DNA from: CAIYQJ01 sp963717255
GTDB taxonomy: Bacteria; Chloroflexota; Limnocylindria; Limnocylindrales; CSP1-4
Length of the DNA stretch: 64,000 nucleotides
NCBI GenBank assembly: GCA_963717255.1
Contig: CAVQVT010000013.1
Coordinates: forward strand, 124,001-188,000
Direction: 5' to 3'
The stretch's first letter is position 1. Each line of letters begins with the position of its first letter. The notes under the pieces were generated by a model. That model was not told where the DNA came from. It saw nothing but the letters and a program-made list of their open reading frames with translations, and made no database searches. Made by a program: the position numbers and the translations under genes. Of this stretch, positions 16,880-25,976 are shown one piece after another.

Positions 16880-17839
16880 TCAGACGCTCGACGGGCACCC
16901 GGACTCGTCGGGCAGGAGAGGGCGCGCCACGATCTGGTACAGGTGGTCTCCGACCCGCCACCGCGTGTCCTGCGTGGCGGTGTCGAGACCGAGCGCCGCC
17001 ACCTGGTCCGGCCCGGCGACCGCGCAGTACCAGGCTTCCCCGTGCGTGCCCACGGCCGCGCCGAAGGACTCCGGCCCGGCGTCGAGCGGCCAGTCCCGGA
17101 CCTCCTGGTCGTCCCGCGGCTTGACAGGGGCGGGCGTCGCGCCGCCGACGGCCGTCGACCAGTCGAGGAGCGGGGTCACGAAGACGCGGGTCTCGGCCGG
17201 CGCGTACGCCGAGTCGGTCCCGACCGCGCCGGCCGGCAGCCAGGCACGAAGGTCCACGAGCCGCCCGTAGAGAGCGTCGAGCTTCCTTCGCGCCTCCATC
17301 TCCCCGGGCGGCGCGAGGCTGACCTCGTCCTCGAAGCCGAGGGCGTAGGCGGCGACGCGGTGCGTGCTGCCGCCGGTGGTCGCCGTGAACCACACGGTCC
17401 AGAGGTCGTAGACGTCGGGCAACGCGTACCGCCGGTCCGGTCCCGGCCCCAGCACGCCCGCCTCGCGGGCGGTCTCGAGGATGTGGGCCATCCCGTCAGG
17501 GGTGACGCGTGTCTCGGTGAGTCCCGGCAGCAGCGGATCCTCGGGCCCGCCGCCGTGCGAGCCGAGCGTGACGACCCGCCCGTCGCCGTAGATCGACACG
17601 TTCGGCATCTCGGCGAGGCGCATGCTCTGCGGCAACAGGCCCCCGCCCGAGGTCGCCTGGAGCACGAGGTCCGTCGGGCCGGTCGCGTACGTGATCGGGC
17701 CTGTGTCCGCCGGGGTCGCCCCCGGGCCCGTGTCCGCGGGCGTCGCCCCCGGGCCGGGACTCCCGCCGACGGTGCATCCCGCGAGCAGCATGACCAGCGC
17801 GACGACCGCGGTCGTCGTTGTGCCCCGCAGCCTTCTCAT
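16880..17839 (-). CDS. Putative lipoprotein
   Basis: This 319-residue exported protein has a basic start (MRRLRG), a hydrophobic core and lipobox LLAGC, so Cys 21 should be lipid-modified. A Thr/Gly/Pro linker follows, containing a 27-bp duplication, then a globular domain. Conserved-looking features are ISIYGDGRV-like and PDVYDLWTVWF segments. No enzyme motif is seen. The ATG at 17839 is chosen from the signal peptide; the frame is open well upstream but has no signal there. It is divergent from the lipoprotein at 18057. Confidence 0.72.
   Translation of the reverse strand: MRRLRGTTTTAVVALVMLLAGCTVGGSPGPGATPADTGPGATPADTGPITYATGPTDLVLQATSGGGLLPQSMRLAEMPNVSIYGDGRVVTLGSHGGGPEDPLLPGLTETRVTPDGMAHILETAREAGVLGPGPDRRYALPDVYDLWTVWFTATTGGSTHRVAAYALGFEDEVSLAPPGEMEARRKLDALYGRLVDLRAWLPAGAVGTDSAYAPAETRVFVTPLLDWSTAVGGATPAPVKPRDDQEVRDWPLDAGPESFGAAVGTHGEAWYCAVAGPDQVAALGLDTATQDTRWRVGDHLYQIVARPLLPDESGCPSSV
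17703..17756. repeat. 27-bp tandem repeat in a lipoprotein linker
   Basis: Two 27-base units (17703-17729, 17730-17756) differ at two positions and encode a repeated Pro-Gly-Ala-Thr-Pro-Ala-Asp-Thr-Gly segment just after the lipobox of the minus-strand lipoprotein. Confidence 0.85.
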
Positions 17840-18056
17840 GGCAGGAAGACCGTATGTCGCAACCGTCGGCCCGGGTAGTGCCACGCTGCCCGATCCCGGC
17901 CCGCCGTGGGACGTGGACGCAGGGCCGCGGGCAGGGCCGCCGAGGCCTCCGTGCGCCACGAGCCCACCCCGGGTCGCCGGAGGTGGGTAGACTCGAGACG
18001 CGGCGAACGCCACGGCGTCCCGGCGATGATCGCCACCTGGTCCGGAGGGAAGGCAC

Positions 18057-18353
18057 ATGCGGTCGGGACGCGTCATGGGTGTCGGAGTGGTCATCGCGGC
18101 GGTGCTGGTCGTCGGCTGCGGCGGAGGGAACGTCGAGGCAGCGAAGGTCGCCGCCTCGGTCAAGTCCGAGTTCGAGGCGCAGACGAAGAACGTCCTCGCC
18201 GAGATCACCTGCAACGACGGCGCGGCCGTGAGCGTCGGGTCGACGATCCAGTGCCAGGGGACGGGCGAGAACGGGCACGGGTACGCGTTCGAGGTCAAGC
18301 TCAAGGACGCGAACGGGGCCGTGGCCTGGTCGTCGACCGACCTCAATCCCTGA
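18057..18353 (+). CDS. DUF4333-like lipoprotein
   Basis: This 98-residue protein has a signal peptide ending in lipobox VVGCGGG. The C-terminal part carries two cysteines (ITCNDG and IQCQG) spaced as in DUF4333 domains of Gram-positive cell-envelope proteins, and a VKLKDANG segment. GGAGGG (18043-18048) precedes the ATG. A TAGACT hexamer at 17988-17993 may be its -10 box. It begins a run of three plus-strand envelope genes. The function of DUF4333 is unknown. Confidence 0.75.
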   Translation: MRSGRVMGVGVVIAAVLVVGCGGGNVEAAKVAASVKSEFEAQTKNVLAEITCNDGAAVSVGSTIQCQGTGENGHGYAFEVKLKDANGAVAWSSTDLNP

Positions 18354-18384
18354 GGCGGACCCGTCGGACACACGAGGCGAACGC

Positions 18385-19437
18385 ATGGACGGCGAGGGCA
18401 CATCCGGGCCCGGCACGACCCCCGGGCCCGGCCCCAGCTCGGCCCCCGGGCCCGCTCCCGCGACGCCGGCGGAGGTGAAGGCCGTCGAGGAGCAGTTCCT
18501 GGGCCACGTCGTCGACGCCCCGGAGGCGGGCGGGTTCAACCCCCATGGGGCGCAGCCGGGAGGCGCGGCGCCATCGTCGGCGACGCCACCGACGGTGGAC
18601 GACGTCGCGGCCTATGTCGGCCTCCTGGAGTTGAGCCAGGCCGGTGCTCCCGTGCCCGCCGCCGGTCCGATCGGCAGCGTGCGGCGCCTGCGGACGTTGA
18701 CAGTGGTGACGGCGGTGGTGGGGGGATGCGGCGCCATCCTCCTGATCCTTGCCCTCCTGGCGACTCGCCCCGGCGGCGGTGCTCCGGGCGGCGGGTCGGC
18801 GACGGGTGCGGGCGGTGCGGAAGCGCCCGCCCAGCAAGGCGATGCGGCACCGCCGGCCGTCGACGGGGCCCAGCCCGGAGCCGGGGGCGACGGGGGCGGC
18901 GCGGCGCAGCCCGTCGACGAGCAGCCTGCGGGCGCTGCGATCCCCGCGAGCTGCCTCGTGCCCCAGGGCGGGGCGCTGGATCTCGAGCTCACGGACGTCT
19001 CGTGGGTGGAGGAAGAGGATGGCCTCAGCGCTTCGTGGGACGTCCTCGTCCACAACCGCGACAGCGAGACGTTCACCGTCTTCCTCCACCGGAACGCCGA
19101 CGCGAACGCGGCGACGCGGGCGAACAAGTGGGTGGGTCCCCCGGTCGACTGGGACGTCGAGGGCTACTACCTCGTCGCCCCCGACCCGGAGGCGCCGGCG
19201 ATCAACAGCTGGTCCGGCGGCGTGCACACCTCGGTCGAGCCGGGGTTGCCCACTCTCTGCTCGTGGGAGGCCGTCGACCGACTGGTCGCGGTGTACGACC
19301 GACCGGAGTGCAGCGCCGACCTGTGGGCCCAGCTCACGGCCGCGCCCGATGCCGCCGGCCGGGAGGCGTTGATGCGTCCACTCGCGATCGACATGCCCGC
19401 ACCGGAGCAGATGAAGTCGTTCGAGTGCCCCCAGTAG
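18385..19437 (+). CDS. Membrane-anchored protein with Pro/Gly-rich linkers
   Basis: This 350-residue protein has a disordered Gly/Pro/Thr N-terminus, a single membrane segment near residues 117-132 (GCGAILLILALLA), a long Gly/Ala linker, and a C-terminal globular domain with three cysteines (SCLVPQG, LCSWEA, PECSADLW) that could form disulfides outside the cell. The C-terminal domain contains SASWDVLVHNRDSETFTVFL, which looks like a beta-sandwich strand pair. No family is recognised. It lies between two lipoprotein genes and probably shares their transcript. Confidence 0.68.
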   Translation: MDGEGTSGPGTTPGPGPSSAPGPAPATPAEVKAVEEQFLGHVVDAPEAGGFNPHGAQPGGAAPSSATPPTVDDVAAYVGLLELSQAGAPVPAAGPIGSVRRLRTLTVVTAVVGGCGAILLILALLATRPGGGAPGGGSATGAGGAEAPAQQGDAAPPAVDGAQPGAGGDGGGAAQPVDEQPAGAAIPASCLVPQGGALDLELTDVSWVEEEDGLSASWDVLVHNRDSETFTVFLHRNADANAATRANKWVGPPVDWDVEGYYLVAPDPEAPAINSWSGGVHTSVEPGLPTLCSWEAVDRLVAVYDRPECSADLWAQLTAAPDAAGREALMRPLAIDMPAPEQMKSFECPQ

Positions 19438-19454
19438 GTCGTCGGGGCGAGGTG

Positions 19455-20804
19455 ATGGCGATGGGATCGAGGTCCGCCCGCCGGCGCGCCGGCGCCTGCC
19501 TGCTCACGGTCACGCTCGTGACCTCGGGCTGCATCGGTGGCGAGACGACGCCGGCCCCCGTGGTCCCGACGCCGGTCGCCGTGGACGGCTTCACGGGCTC
19601 ACCTGGGGGCGGCGGCGGGCTCGCCCCGGCCGCGGGACAGCTGACGACCGGGATGGCCGGCGACGGGTCCCTGGGACCGCCCGGCTGGGTGCAGCCGGGC
19701 ATGCGGCTCACCTGGTACGGCGCCGCCGCATCGGTCGCCCAGAGCTCCTACACGTACGTCGAGGACGAGAACGGGACGTGGGAGGACCCCACCACCGGCA
19801 AGCGCTACCGACGGACAGACGAGTCGGGCGAGGACATGCCGACCGCCGCCGGCGAGGCGTACACCGAGACCGACGTCATCGCCGTCGAGGGCGGCGACGT
19901 CGTGCTCGTGAACACGATGTACAGCATCGACCTGCTCGCCCGGCAGCTCGTCCTCAACCCGCTCGGGGGCGGGCGGTCCCCCGGTGTCCTCGTGGACGGC
20001 GCGTGGGTGAACCCCGACCTGCTCGCATCGGTCGCGGCGACCGGGTACGAGGGCTACCAGATCCTCCGCGGGGACTACACGCTCGATGGCAGCACGTACG
20101 CCGCGGTCAGCTTCGTGAGCTCCGGCCCCGGCGCGTACCAGGCCTCCACCTTCGACACCGCGAGCGGCGTGCTCCTGCGGACGAACACGAGCACGGAGGG
20201 GGCGGCCTCCCCGGTCCGTGGGCCGCTCGACGATCCCCAGGGCAACGTCCAGCTCTCCAACACGCGCCTGGTCGGAGCCCGGCAGCGATCGCTCCCGGGG
20301 ATGACGGCACCGGTGCCCTGGTGGGTGGCGCCGGGCGGCCAGCTCGTCTACTCGGGCTCGTATACCGCCACCAACCCGCTCGACCCGTCCTCGGGCCCGT
20401 GGGTCTTCCCGATGGAGTCCACCGTGACCTTCCAGGACGTCGGGACCACGTGGGCGACGGTCGCGAGCCGCACGGTCACGGACCTCGGCGGGTCGCCCCA
20501 GGCCAGCGAGGGGACGAGCGCCACCGGCCCCACGGGGCTCTACTGGTACGACCCGGCGTCGCTCGCGGCGATGAGTCCCGGCGACCTGCTCGACGAGGAC
20601 CCGGTCACCGGCGCCCGCACCTCCGTCGAGGCCGTCGGGCCGGGCGCGAGCGGGACCGTCGCGACGATCCTCACCGAGCTGAACGGCGTGACGATCCGGA
20701 CCGGCTACGACGTGGGCACCGGCGTCCTCGTCTCGCTCGAGCTCGTCCAGGCCGTCACGGGCGGCACGGTCTCGCTCCAGCTCGCGTCCGGGCTGCCGGG
20801 GTAG
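19455..20804 (+). CDS. Putative lipoprotein
   Basis: This 449-residue exported protein has a signal peptide with lipobox VTSGC. The mature part is rich in beta-strand-like segments such as MRLTWYGAAASV, YEGYQILRGDYTLDG and LVYSGSYTATNPL, and lacks an enzyme motif. It ends with a repeat-like VLVSLELVQAVTGGTVSLQL. ATG 19455 follows a GCGAGG sequence, 17 bases after the upstream stop. A cell-surface role is inferred from the signal peptide and neighbouring envelope genes. Confidence 0.7.
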   Translation: MAMGSRSARRRAGACLLTVTLVTSGCIGGETTPAPVVPTPVAVDGFTGSPGGGGGLAPAAGQLTTGMAGDGSLGPPGWVQPGMRLTWYGAAASVAQSSYTYVEDENGTWEDPTTGKRYRRTDESGEDMPTAAGEAYTETDVIAVEGGDVVLVNTMYSIDLLARQLVLNPLGGGRSPGVLVDGAWVNPDLLASVAATGYEGYQILRGDYTLDGSTYAAVSFVSSGPGAYQASTFDTASGVLLRTNTSTEGAASPVRGPLDDPQGNVQLSNTRLVGARQRSLPGMTAPVPWWVAPGGQLVYSGSYTATNPLDPSSGPWVFPMESTVTFQDVGTTWATVASRTVTDLGGSPQASEGTSATGPTGLYWYDPASLAAMSPGDLLDEDPVTGARTSVEAVGPGASGTVATILTELNGVTIRTGYDVGTGVLVSLELVQAVTGGTVSLQLASGLPG

Positions 20805-20874
20805 GCGGCGCGGCGCCGGATCCGCGGGTCGCCCCGGCGGGACCGCCGAGCCGGGACGTGCCTCTGCGCCCGCC

Positions 20875-22437
20875 CTACCCCCGGTGGCGTCGCGCGTTGA
20901 CCCGGCGGCCGCGGCCCGGACCCTCGCCGCTCGCACCGGCCGGGAACGCGCCGGGCAGGGCCTCGGCCGCCGGGTCGGGGGCGGGCGGCAGGACCGGCAG
21001 CTCCGTCTGCTCCTCGAGGCCGCCCAGGATGATGCGCCGCATCTCCGCCTCGACGGCCGGGTCGGTCTCGATGGGTCGATAGCGGGCGAGGCGGCGATCC
21101 ACCTCGTCACAGGCCCGGGCGTACGTGTCCTTGCCGCCGGCCCTGAGCCAACCCTCGCGGTTGTCCCGCGTGACCACGGGCGACGGCAGGTGGAGCTCGG
21201 ACGGCCAGTGGGTCGTCGTGTGGTCCGCCATGATCAGGTGCTGGTCCGCCATGAGGCGGTCGACCAGCGCCTGGACCGGGAGGTCGTCGGCGACCCTGAT
21301 CTCGCGCACGAATCGGAGCGCCTGCCCGCACATCTCGTCGTCGAAGACGAGCTTGGGCAGGCTGAAGACCAACAGGAAGTCGAGCATCCCCGGGCCGCTG
21401 ACGCTGTTCACGCCCGCAAGCGCCGCGATGAGCGCGCTCCCGAACGTCTCCGCGCCGGCCTGCGCGTCGAGGATCGGCGAATCGGAGAGCGCCATGTACG
21501 ACTGGCACGGCAGGCCCAGCGCCTTGGCGACCGCGACGTAGGCGGCGTCGAGCTGGATCGCCTCGATGGCCGCCATCGGCGAGCTCGCCACCTTCATGTG
21601 GAAGGTCGCCGGCGCGCCGCCGAACAGGACCGGGGCGCCGGGGCGGATGACCTGGGCCATGGTGATGCCGGCCAGGACGTCCACGGTGTGGAAGACGGTC
21701 GCTCCCACGGTCGTGACCGGCGCGACCAGGCCCATCAACGTGACGGGCACGATCTCGACCGGGATCCCGGCCTCCACGCAGTCGATGAGGTTCTGGCACG
21801 AGTCCTCGGAGTAGCGGAAGTTGCCGGTCGCCGTGATCGTGAAGATGGACATCGGCCGTGCCAGGAGGTCGGCCCGGTCCGCCCGGAAGAGCTGCATCAG
21901 CTCCACCATCCGCGGCACGCCGTGCTCGGTGAACGCACCGGACACGACCGGCTTCTTCGAGTTGGTCAGGACCATGGAGAGGCGCCAGGCGTCGGAGACC
22001 TGCGCCTCGATGTCGGCGTTGGTCGAGAACGCCGTCGCCAGGTAGGCGATGTGGTCGAGGCCGTCGCCGAGGCGGACGTACTCCACGAAGTCGGTCGAGT
22101 CCGCCAGCCGGAGGGCTCCGGTCCGGTGGTCGAGCCACTTGAGGCCCGACGAGCCCGGCACGAAGTGGACGCGGTCGCCGCCGAGGTCGGCGTGCGGATC
22201 GCCGTCGCGGTCGTACAGCGTGAACGACCGGGGGGCGGAGGAGATGGCCGCCTCGACGACGTCGCGCGGGAAGAGGACCCGGTCGCCGTTCGCGCTCGTC
22301 GGCAGGCCCGCCTCGATCAGGCGCTGGCGCATCCCGGGACCGCGGATCTCCATCCCGGTCTCGGCCAGCACGCGCATGGCCTCGTCCAGGATCCGCCCGA
22401 TGAGGTCGTCCGACAGGACGCGGATGGTGGGTCGCAT
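20875..22437 (-). CDS. MttB-like methyltransferase (trimethylamine methyltransferase family, non-pyrrolysine)
   Basis: This 520-residue protein matches COG5598, the MttB superfamily. Members transfer methyl groups from quaternary amines such as glycine betaine to a corrinoid protein. Family features include MRVLAETGMEIRG near the N-terminus, FGGAPATFHMKV and the C-terminal GGKDTYARACDEVDRRLARY. The frame has no internal amber codon, so it is a non-pyrrolysine homologue. No corrinoid protein or MtaA/MtgA partner is adjacent, so the acceptor is unclear. The last 40 residues are Pro/Arg-rich and unlike the family. It starts 12 bases after adenosine deaminase ends on the same strand. Confidence 0.85.
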   Translation of the reverse strand: MRPTIRVLSDDLIGRILDEAMRVLAETGMEIRGPGMRQRLIEAGLPTSANGDRVLFPRDVVEAAISSAPRSFTLYDRDGDPHADLGGDRVHFVPGSSGLKWLDHRTGALRLADSTDFVEYVRLGDGLDHIAYLATAFSTNADIEAQVSDAWRLSMVLTNSKKPVVSGAFTEHGVPRMVELMQLFRADRADLLARPMSIFTITATGNFRYSEDSCQNLIDCVEAGIPVEIVPVTLMGLVAPVTTVGATVFHTVDVLAGITMAQVIRPGAPVLFGGAPATFHMKVASSPMAAIEAIQLDAAYVAVAKALGLPCQSYMALSDSPILDAQAGAETFGSALIAALAGVNSVSGPGMLDFLLVFSLPKLVFDDEMCGQALRFVREIRVADDLPVQALVDRLMADQHLIMADHTTTHWPSELHLPSPVVTRDNREGWLRAGGKDTYARACDEVDRRLARYRPIETDPAVEAEMRRIILGGLEEQTELPVLPPAPDPAAEALPGAFPAGASGEGPGRGRRVNARRHRG

Positions 22438-22449
22438 CAGGCCGGAACC

Positions 22450-23592
22450 CTACCGCATCGGCGCCCCGCCGCGCCGCGGGCGTGCCGCGGTCCGTGCCGC
22501 ACCGCGAGCGGGGCGCCGCCGACGCGGCCCCGCCGTCATGCCTCCGCCGCGAGGAGCTCGCCGCTCGCGGCCTCGAAGTCGGCCCGGAGGGCGGCCTTCC
22601 CGGAACGCGTCGAGCCAGGTCGATTCGATCCCGTCGATCGCCAGCCGTGCGAGCGACTCGACGGAGAACCCGCAGCCCTCCGCCACCGCCCGGTACTCGC
22701 CGCCGAGGTCGAGCTCCATCATCGCCGGGTCGTCCGTGTTGATGGTCACCAGGAGGCCGGCGTCGCGCATCGCCCGGAGCGGGTGCTCCGCCAGCGACGC
22801 GTACCGGTTGGCGATGACGACGTTGCTCGTCGGGCAGACGGTGAGCGGGATCCGCTCCGCCGCGACCCGGCTCACCAGGGCGGGGTCCTCCACGATCGCG
22901 ATGCCGTGGTCGATCCGCTCGGCCCCGAGCACATCGATCGCCACCCGGATGTTCTCGGGCCCCACGCCCGCGGCCTCACCCGCATGGCAGGTCCGCCGCA
23001 GGCCGAGTCGACGCGCGGCCGCGAACGCCGGCGCGAAGGCCGCCAGGTCCACGCCGAGCTCCGTGGAATCAGCGCCCACGCCGATCACCCGGCGGGCACG
23101 CCCGCTCCGCAGCAGCTCGCCCATCCGCTCGACCAGGTCGAGGCCCGCCGCCGGCCCGTACGCCTTGTCGATGCCGGCGATGAGCATGCAGCGCGCCTGC
23201 GTGACGGCTTCGGCCGCCTCGATCCCCTCGGTCAGTCCCGCGACGATCTCCCCGAGGTCCTGCCCTCCGACGAGGTGGCGCGCGGGCGTGAAGAACATCT
23301 CGCGGTAGCGGAGCCCGTGCGCCGCGGCGTCGACGATCGACTCGTAGGCGATCCTCGCCCAGTCCTCCCGGGAGACGAGGGTCTCCTGGACCAGCCAGAA
23401 GATCGCCAGGAAGGAGTCGAGCGAGTCGTACCGATAGAGCTGGCGCGGGTCGTCGACTGGGAGCGGGCGGCCGGCCTTCCGGGCGAGCTCGACGACGGTC
23501 TCGGGACGGACAGTACCCTCGACATGGCAGTGCAGCTCGACCTTAGGGATCCTGTCGTAGATGTCGTCGATGTCGAGTCGGTCCCCGGCCAC
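22450..23592 (-). CDS. add: Adenosine deaminase
   Basis: This 380-residue metal-dependent deaminase should convert adenosine to inosine. Zinc ligands and active-site groups are visible: HCHVEG near the start (HxH; the usual Leu-Asp/Glu-Gly has Val), HAGE in the middle, RIDHGIAI, and the NTDDP motif near the end. GTG 23592 is chosen because GGGAGGGG lies 7-8 bases upstream and the protein then starts at the expected place. The C-terminal 45 residues are Arg/Pro/Gly-rich and extend past the usual end. Adenine versus adenosine specificity is not proven by sequence. Confidence 0.87.
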   Translation of the reverse strand: MAGDRLDIDDIYDRIPKVELHCHVEGTVRPETVVELARKAGRPLPVDDPRQLYRYDSLDSFLAIFWLVQETLVSREDWARIAYESIVDAAAHGLRYREMFFTPARHLVGGQDLGEIVAGLTEGIEAAEAVTQARCMLIAGIDKAYGPAAGLDLVERMGELLRSGRARRVIGVGADSTELGVDLAAFAPAFAAARRLGLRRTCHAGEAAGVGPENIRVAIDVLGAERIDHGIAIVEDPALVSRVAAERIPLTVCPTSNVVIANRYASLAEHPLRAMRDAGLLVTINTDDPAMMELDLGGEYRAVAEGCGFSVESLARLAIDGIESTWLDAFREGRPPGRLRGRERRAPRGGGMTAGPRRRRPARGAARTAARPRRGGAPMR

Positions 23593-23659
23593 CGCGTTCC
23601 CCTCCCATTCCGGCCAGCATGCGCCCGTGCCGACATTCTGCCGCTCCATCCTGCGGGAC

Positions 23660-23707
23660 GTGGAGGCGCGACGCCGCGACCGGGTGGAGGCGCGACGCCG
23701 CGACCGG
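23660..23707. repeat. 24-bp tandem duplication in intergenic DNA
   Basis: Two identical 24-base units (23660-23683, 23684-23707) lie between the adenosine deaminase start and the split-barrel gene end. I see no gene or hairpin role. Confidence 0.85.
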
Positions 23708-23739
23708 GCGGAGGAGGCGCCGAGGCCTGAGCGTCCCTC

Positions 23740-24204
23740 TCAGGCGTGGATCGCGTCGAGCGTGATCCGGCGGGGAGTGATGCGGCAGATCACCCGCGTG
23801 TCGAGCGTCTCCTGCTCCGCCGGGTAGATGAACCCGTAGTAGCGCGGGTGGTCCGTGTACCGCCGGGTGAGCATGTCGCAATGCTCGACGGCGCCGTCGG
23901 TGACGAGCTCGGCGTCGCCGCGGATCTGGATGAACCGCCCCGTGTTCTCCGGGTCCACCACGAGCAGACTGCATCGCGGATCGCGCAGGAGGTCGCGGCC
24001 CTTCCGGCGCTGGAGGGTCGTGTTCACTCGGGCAGACGCGCCGTCGTGGTCGACCCAGACGAGGCTCGATCGAGGCCGACCGTCCGGTCCGAGGGTCGTG
24101 AGGACGCCGCAGATCGGCCGGGTGAGGAGGTCGCGGTGGGACTCCGGGAGCGCGACGGGCCCGGAGGCGGGAAGGGGGGCCGACCCGGCGACGGTGGCGC
24201 TCAT
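23740..24204 (-). CDS. PPOX-class FMN/F420 split-barrel protein
   Basis: This 154-residue protein is of the pyridoxamine-phosphate-oxidase-like fold (FMN- or F420-binding). Visible features are PICGVLTTLGPDGRPRSSLV near residue 31, VNTTLQRRKGRDLLRDPRC, and DPENTGRFIQIRGDAEL, the pattern of the F420-dependent reductase or 'TIGR03618-like' class. The start overlaps the stop of the paralogous upstream gene as ATGA (24201-24204). It is last in a five-gene operon. Cofactor choice (F420 versus FMN or heme) is not certain. Confidence 0.86.
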   Translation of the reverse strand: MSATVAGSAPLPASGPVALPESHRDLLTRPICGVLTTLGPDGRPRSSLVWVDHDGASARVNTTLQRRKGRDLLRDPRCSLLVVDPENTGRFIQIRGDAELVTDGAVEHCDMLTRRYTDHPRYYGFIYPAEQETLDTRVICRITPRRITLDAIHA

Positions 24205-24674
24205 CGTCCATCCTCAGACCCCGCGGCCTCGAGCGCCACGACGTGGTCCGGCCGGATCCGACACAGGACGGGCGTCTCTGTCGCGGCGAACTCGGCGGAG
24301 ATGCAGTCGCCGAAGTACCGCGCCGGACGGCCCATGTACGCCGAGGCGAGGCCGTCGAGGTGCTCGGCTGCGCCGTCCTCGGTCATCTCCACGACCGTCC
24401 CCTCGACCTCGAGGTAGCGCAGCGGCCGGCGCGGGTCGTAGCACAGGAGCGTGACGCGCGGGTCGCGCCGCATGTTCTTCTCCTTCGCGAACCCGCGCAT
24501 CGTGTTCACGCGGACGAACTCGCCATCGAAGTCGCACCACACGACCGACGTCTGCGGCGCGCCGTCCTTCATGAGCGTCGTCAGGGCCGCGACCGGCGGG
24601 TACTGGACCAGGTCCCGGTGGGACAGCGGGATCTCGCCGTCAGCGAGGCCGTGCAGCAAGCCGATGGTCGGCAT
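24201..24674 (-). CDS. PPOX-class FMN/F420 split-barrel protein
   Basis: This 157-residue paralogue of the next gene has matching blocks: ALTTLMKDGAPQTSVVWCDF, VNTMRGFAKEKNMRRDPRV and RYLEVEGTVVEMTEDGAAEH. ATG 24674 gives the normal family length; the frame is open upstream but overlaps the hydrolase gene. It overlaps the alpha/beta hydrolase by 35 bases and its partner by 4. Two tandem copies could form a heterodimer or act on different substrates; this is inference. Confidence 0.86.
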   Translation of the reverse strand: MPTIGLLHGLADGEIPLSHRDLVQYPPVAALTTLMKDGAPQTSVVWCDFDGEFVRVNTMRGFAKEKNMRRDPRVTLLCYDPRRPLRYLEVEGTVVEMTEDGAAEHLDGLASAYMGRPARYFGDCISAEFAATETPVLCRIRPDHVVALEAAGSEDGR

Positions 24675-25509
24675 CGGTCGCCTCCTCCGTCGCCTCGCGC
24701 CGCATCCGCTCCAAGGCGTCGGGCCACGGCCGCTCGCGAGGCAGCTCCGCAGGGAGCGCCTGCCCGGTGAGCCAGGCCTCGACCATCGCCACATGGAGGT
24801 CCGTCCGGCGCGCCAGCCACCCGTGCCCCAGGCCCGGCGCATAGCGCGCCTCGGCGTGGGGCATGAGCGCTGCCTGTGCCGCGTTCGACGGGCGGATCGC
24901 CGCCTCCTTCTCGCCAGCGGTCAGCAGGGTGGGGGACGGCACGCTCAGCTCGACGCGCGACACGCCTCCCTTGAAGCCCTCGACGAAGGCGCGGCGGAAG
25001 GCGCGCGGCGACGCGGCCCGGAGGTCGGCCCGTCCGGCCTCGTCCATCCCGATGATCCGGCTGAAGAGAGCCACCACGGGACGCGTGTGCAGGAACGGGG
25101 AGACGAGCACGATCCCCAGCAGGAAGAGAGAGCCGCCCCGCGATGTGAGCACGCCGGCGCAGTCGATGACCGCGCGGTCCACGAGGTCGGGATCGCGGGC
25201 CAGGAGCCGGTGGGCCACGCCGCCGCCCCAGGAGAGACCGACGACGCTGGCGCGTCCGGCGGGGACACGCGACCGGATGAGGTCCGCGACGAGGTCCGCG
25301 GTCTGCTCGACGGTCAGCGGGTCGAGGCCGACGCTCCGACCGAAGCCCGGGAGGTCGGGCGCCAGGCAATGGAAGCGGTCCTGCAGGCGGGCCATGTGGG
25401 CGCGCCACATGAGGCCGCTCGCGCCGGCGCCGTGGAGGAAGACGACGGCCGGGGCGCCCGGAGTGCCGGCCTCGTGGATGTACATCTCGGTGGCGTGCAG
25501 CGCGGGCAT
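24640..25509 (-). CDS. Alpha/beta hydrolase
   Basis: This 289-residue hydrolase has the oxyanion-hole segment VVFLHGAGASG near residue 22, nucleophile elbow GLSWGGG (Ser near residue 94), and a late GLGHGW carrying the likely catalytic His. The acid residue is not assigned. GGGAGG precedes ATG 25509. The start overlaps the stop of the preceding membrane-protein gene by one base, which indicates translational coupling. The substrate is unknown; placement with two flavin/F420 split-barrel proteins suggests a small ester or lactone in the same pathway. Confidence 0.88.
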   Translation of the reverse strand: MPALHATEMYIHEAGTPGAPAVVFLHGAGASGLMWRAHMARLQDRFHCLAPDLPGFGRSVGLDPLTVEQTADLVADLIRSRVPAGRASVVGLSWGGGVAHRLLARDPDLVDRAVIDCAGVLTSRGGSLFLLGIVLVSPFLHTRPVVALFSRIIGMDEAGRADLRAASPRAFRRAFVEGFKGGVSRVELSVPSPTLLTAGEKEAAIRPSNAAQAALMPHAEARYAPGLGHGWLARRTDLHVAMVEAWLTGQALPAELPRERPWPDALERMRREATEEATDADHRLAARPR

Positions 25510-25976
25510 CACCGGCCTCCCATCGCGAGCCAGGTCATGGTGGTCGGTTCGGGCTCGGGCGTCACGGGCCGTCCGGCCTCGGGACCGCGAGCCGTGCGGC
25601 GAAGGACGAGCCGTGCGGGGCGCCAGCGTCCGACGACCACGGCCCAGAGGAGGACCACGTCGATCAGGAGGCCGGGCACGGTCCACGGCGTGGCGAAGAT
25701 GACGAGGAGGATCGCGGAGGCGACGGACCCGACGACGACGAGCGGCCGCCAGAGGCGCGCCGGCAGCGGGCCGACCGCGGCGACCGCAGCGAAGAGGAAC
25801 GCGAGGAATGCCACGAGCACGAGGGCGGCACCGTCGTCCCGGGCGCTGCCGGAGGCGAGGCCGAGCAGGGTGATCGGCCACGGATCGCCCTCCTGGAAGG
25901 GCCAGCTGGGGCCGCAGACGTAGCCGATGTGGATCGAGCCGTGGACGACGAGGAAGGCGGCGACGAGGAGGACCAT
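25509..25976 (-). CDS. Small integral membrane protein
   Basis: This 155-residue protein has about four hydrophobic segments: MVLLVAAFLVVHGSIHIGYV, ALVLVAFLAFLFAAVAAVG, LVVVGSVASAILLVIF and LLIDVVLLWAVVVG. A His in the first helix (VVHGSIHIGY) is notable. The C-terminal 30 residues are polar. Both ends overlap neighbours by one base (TGATG). I do not recognise the family. Confidence 0.75.
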   Translation of the reverse strand: MVLLVAAFLVVHGSIHIGYVCGPSWPFQEGDPWPITLLGLASGSARDDGAALVLVAFLAFLFAAVAAVGPLPARLWRPLVVVGSVASAILLVIFATPWTVPGLLIDVVLLWAVVVGRWRPARLVLRRTARGPEAGRPVTPEPEPTTMTWLAMGGR

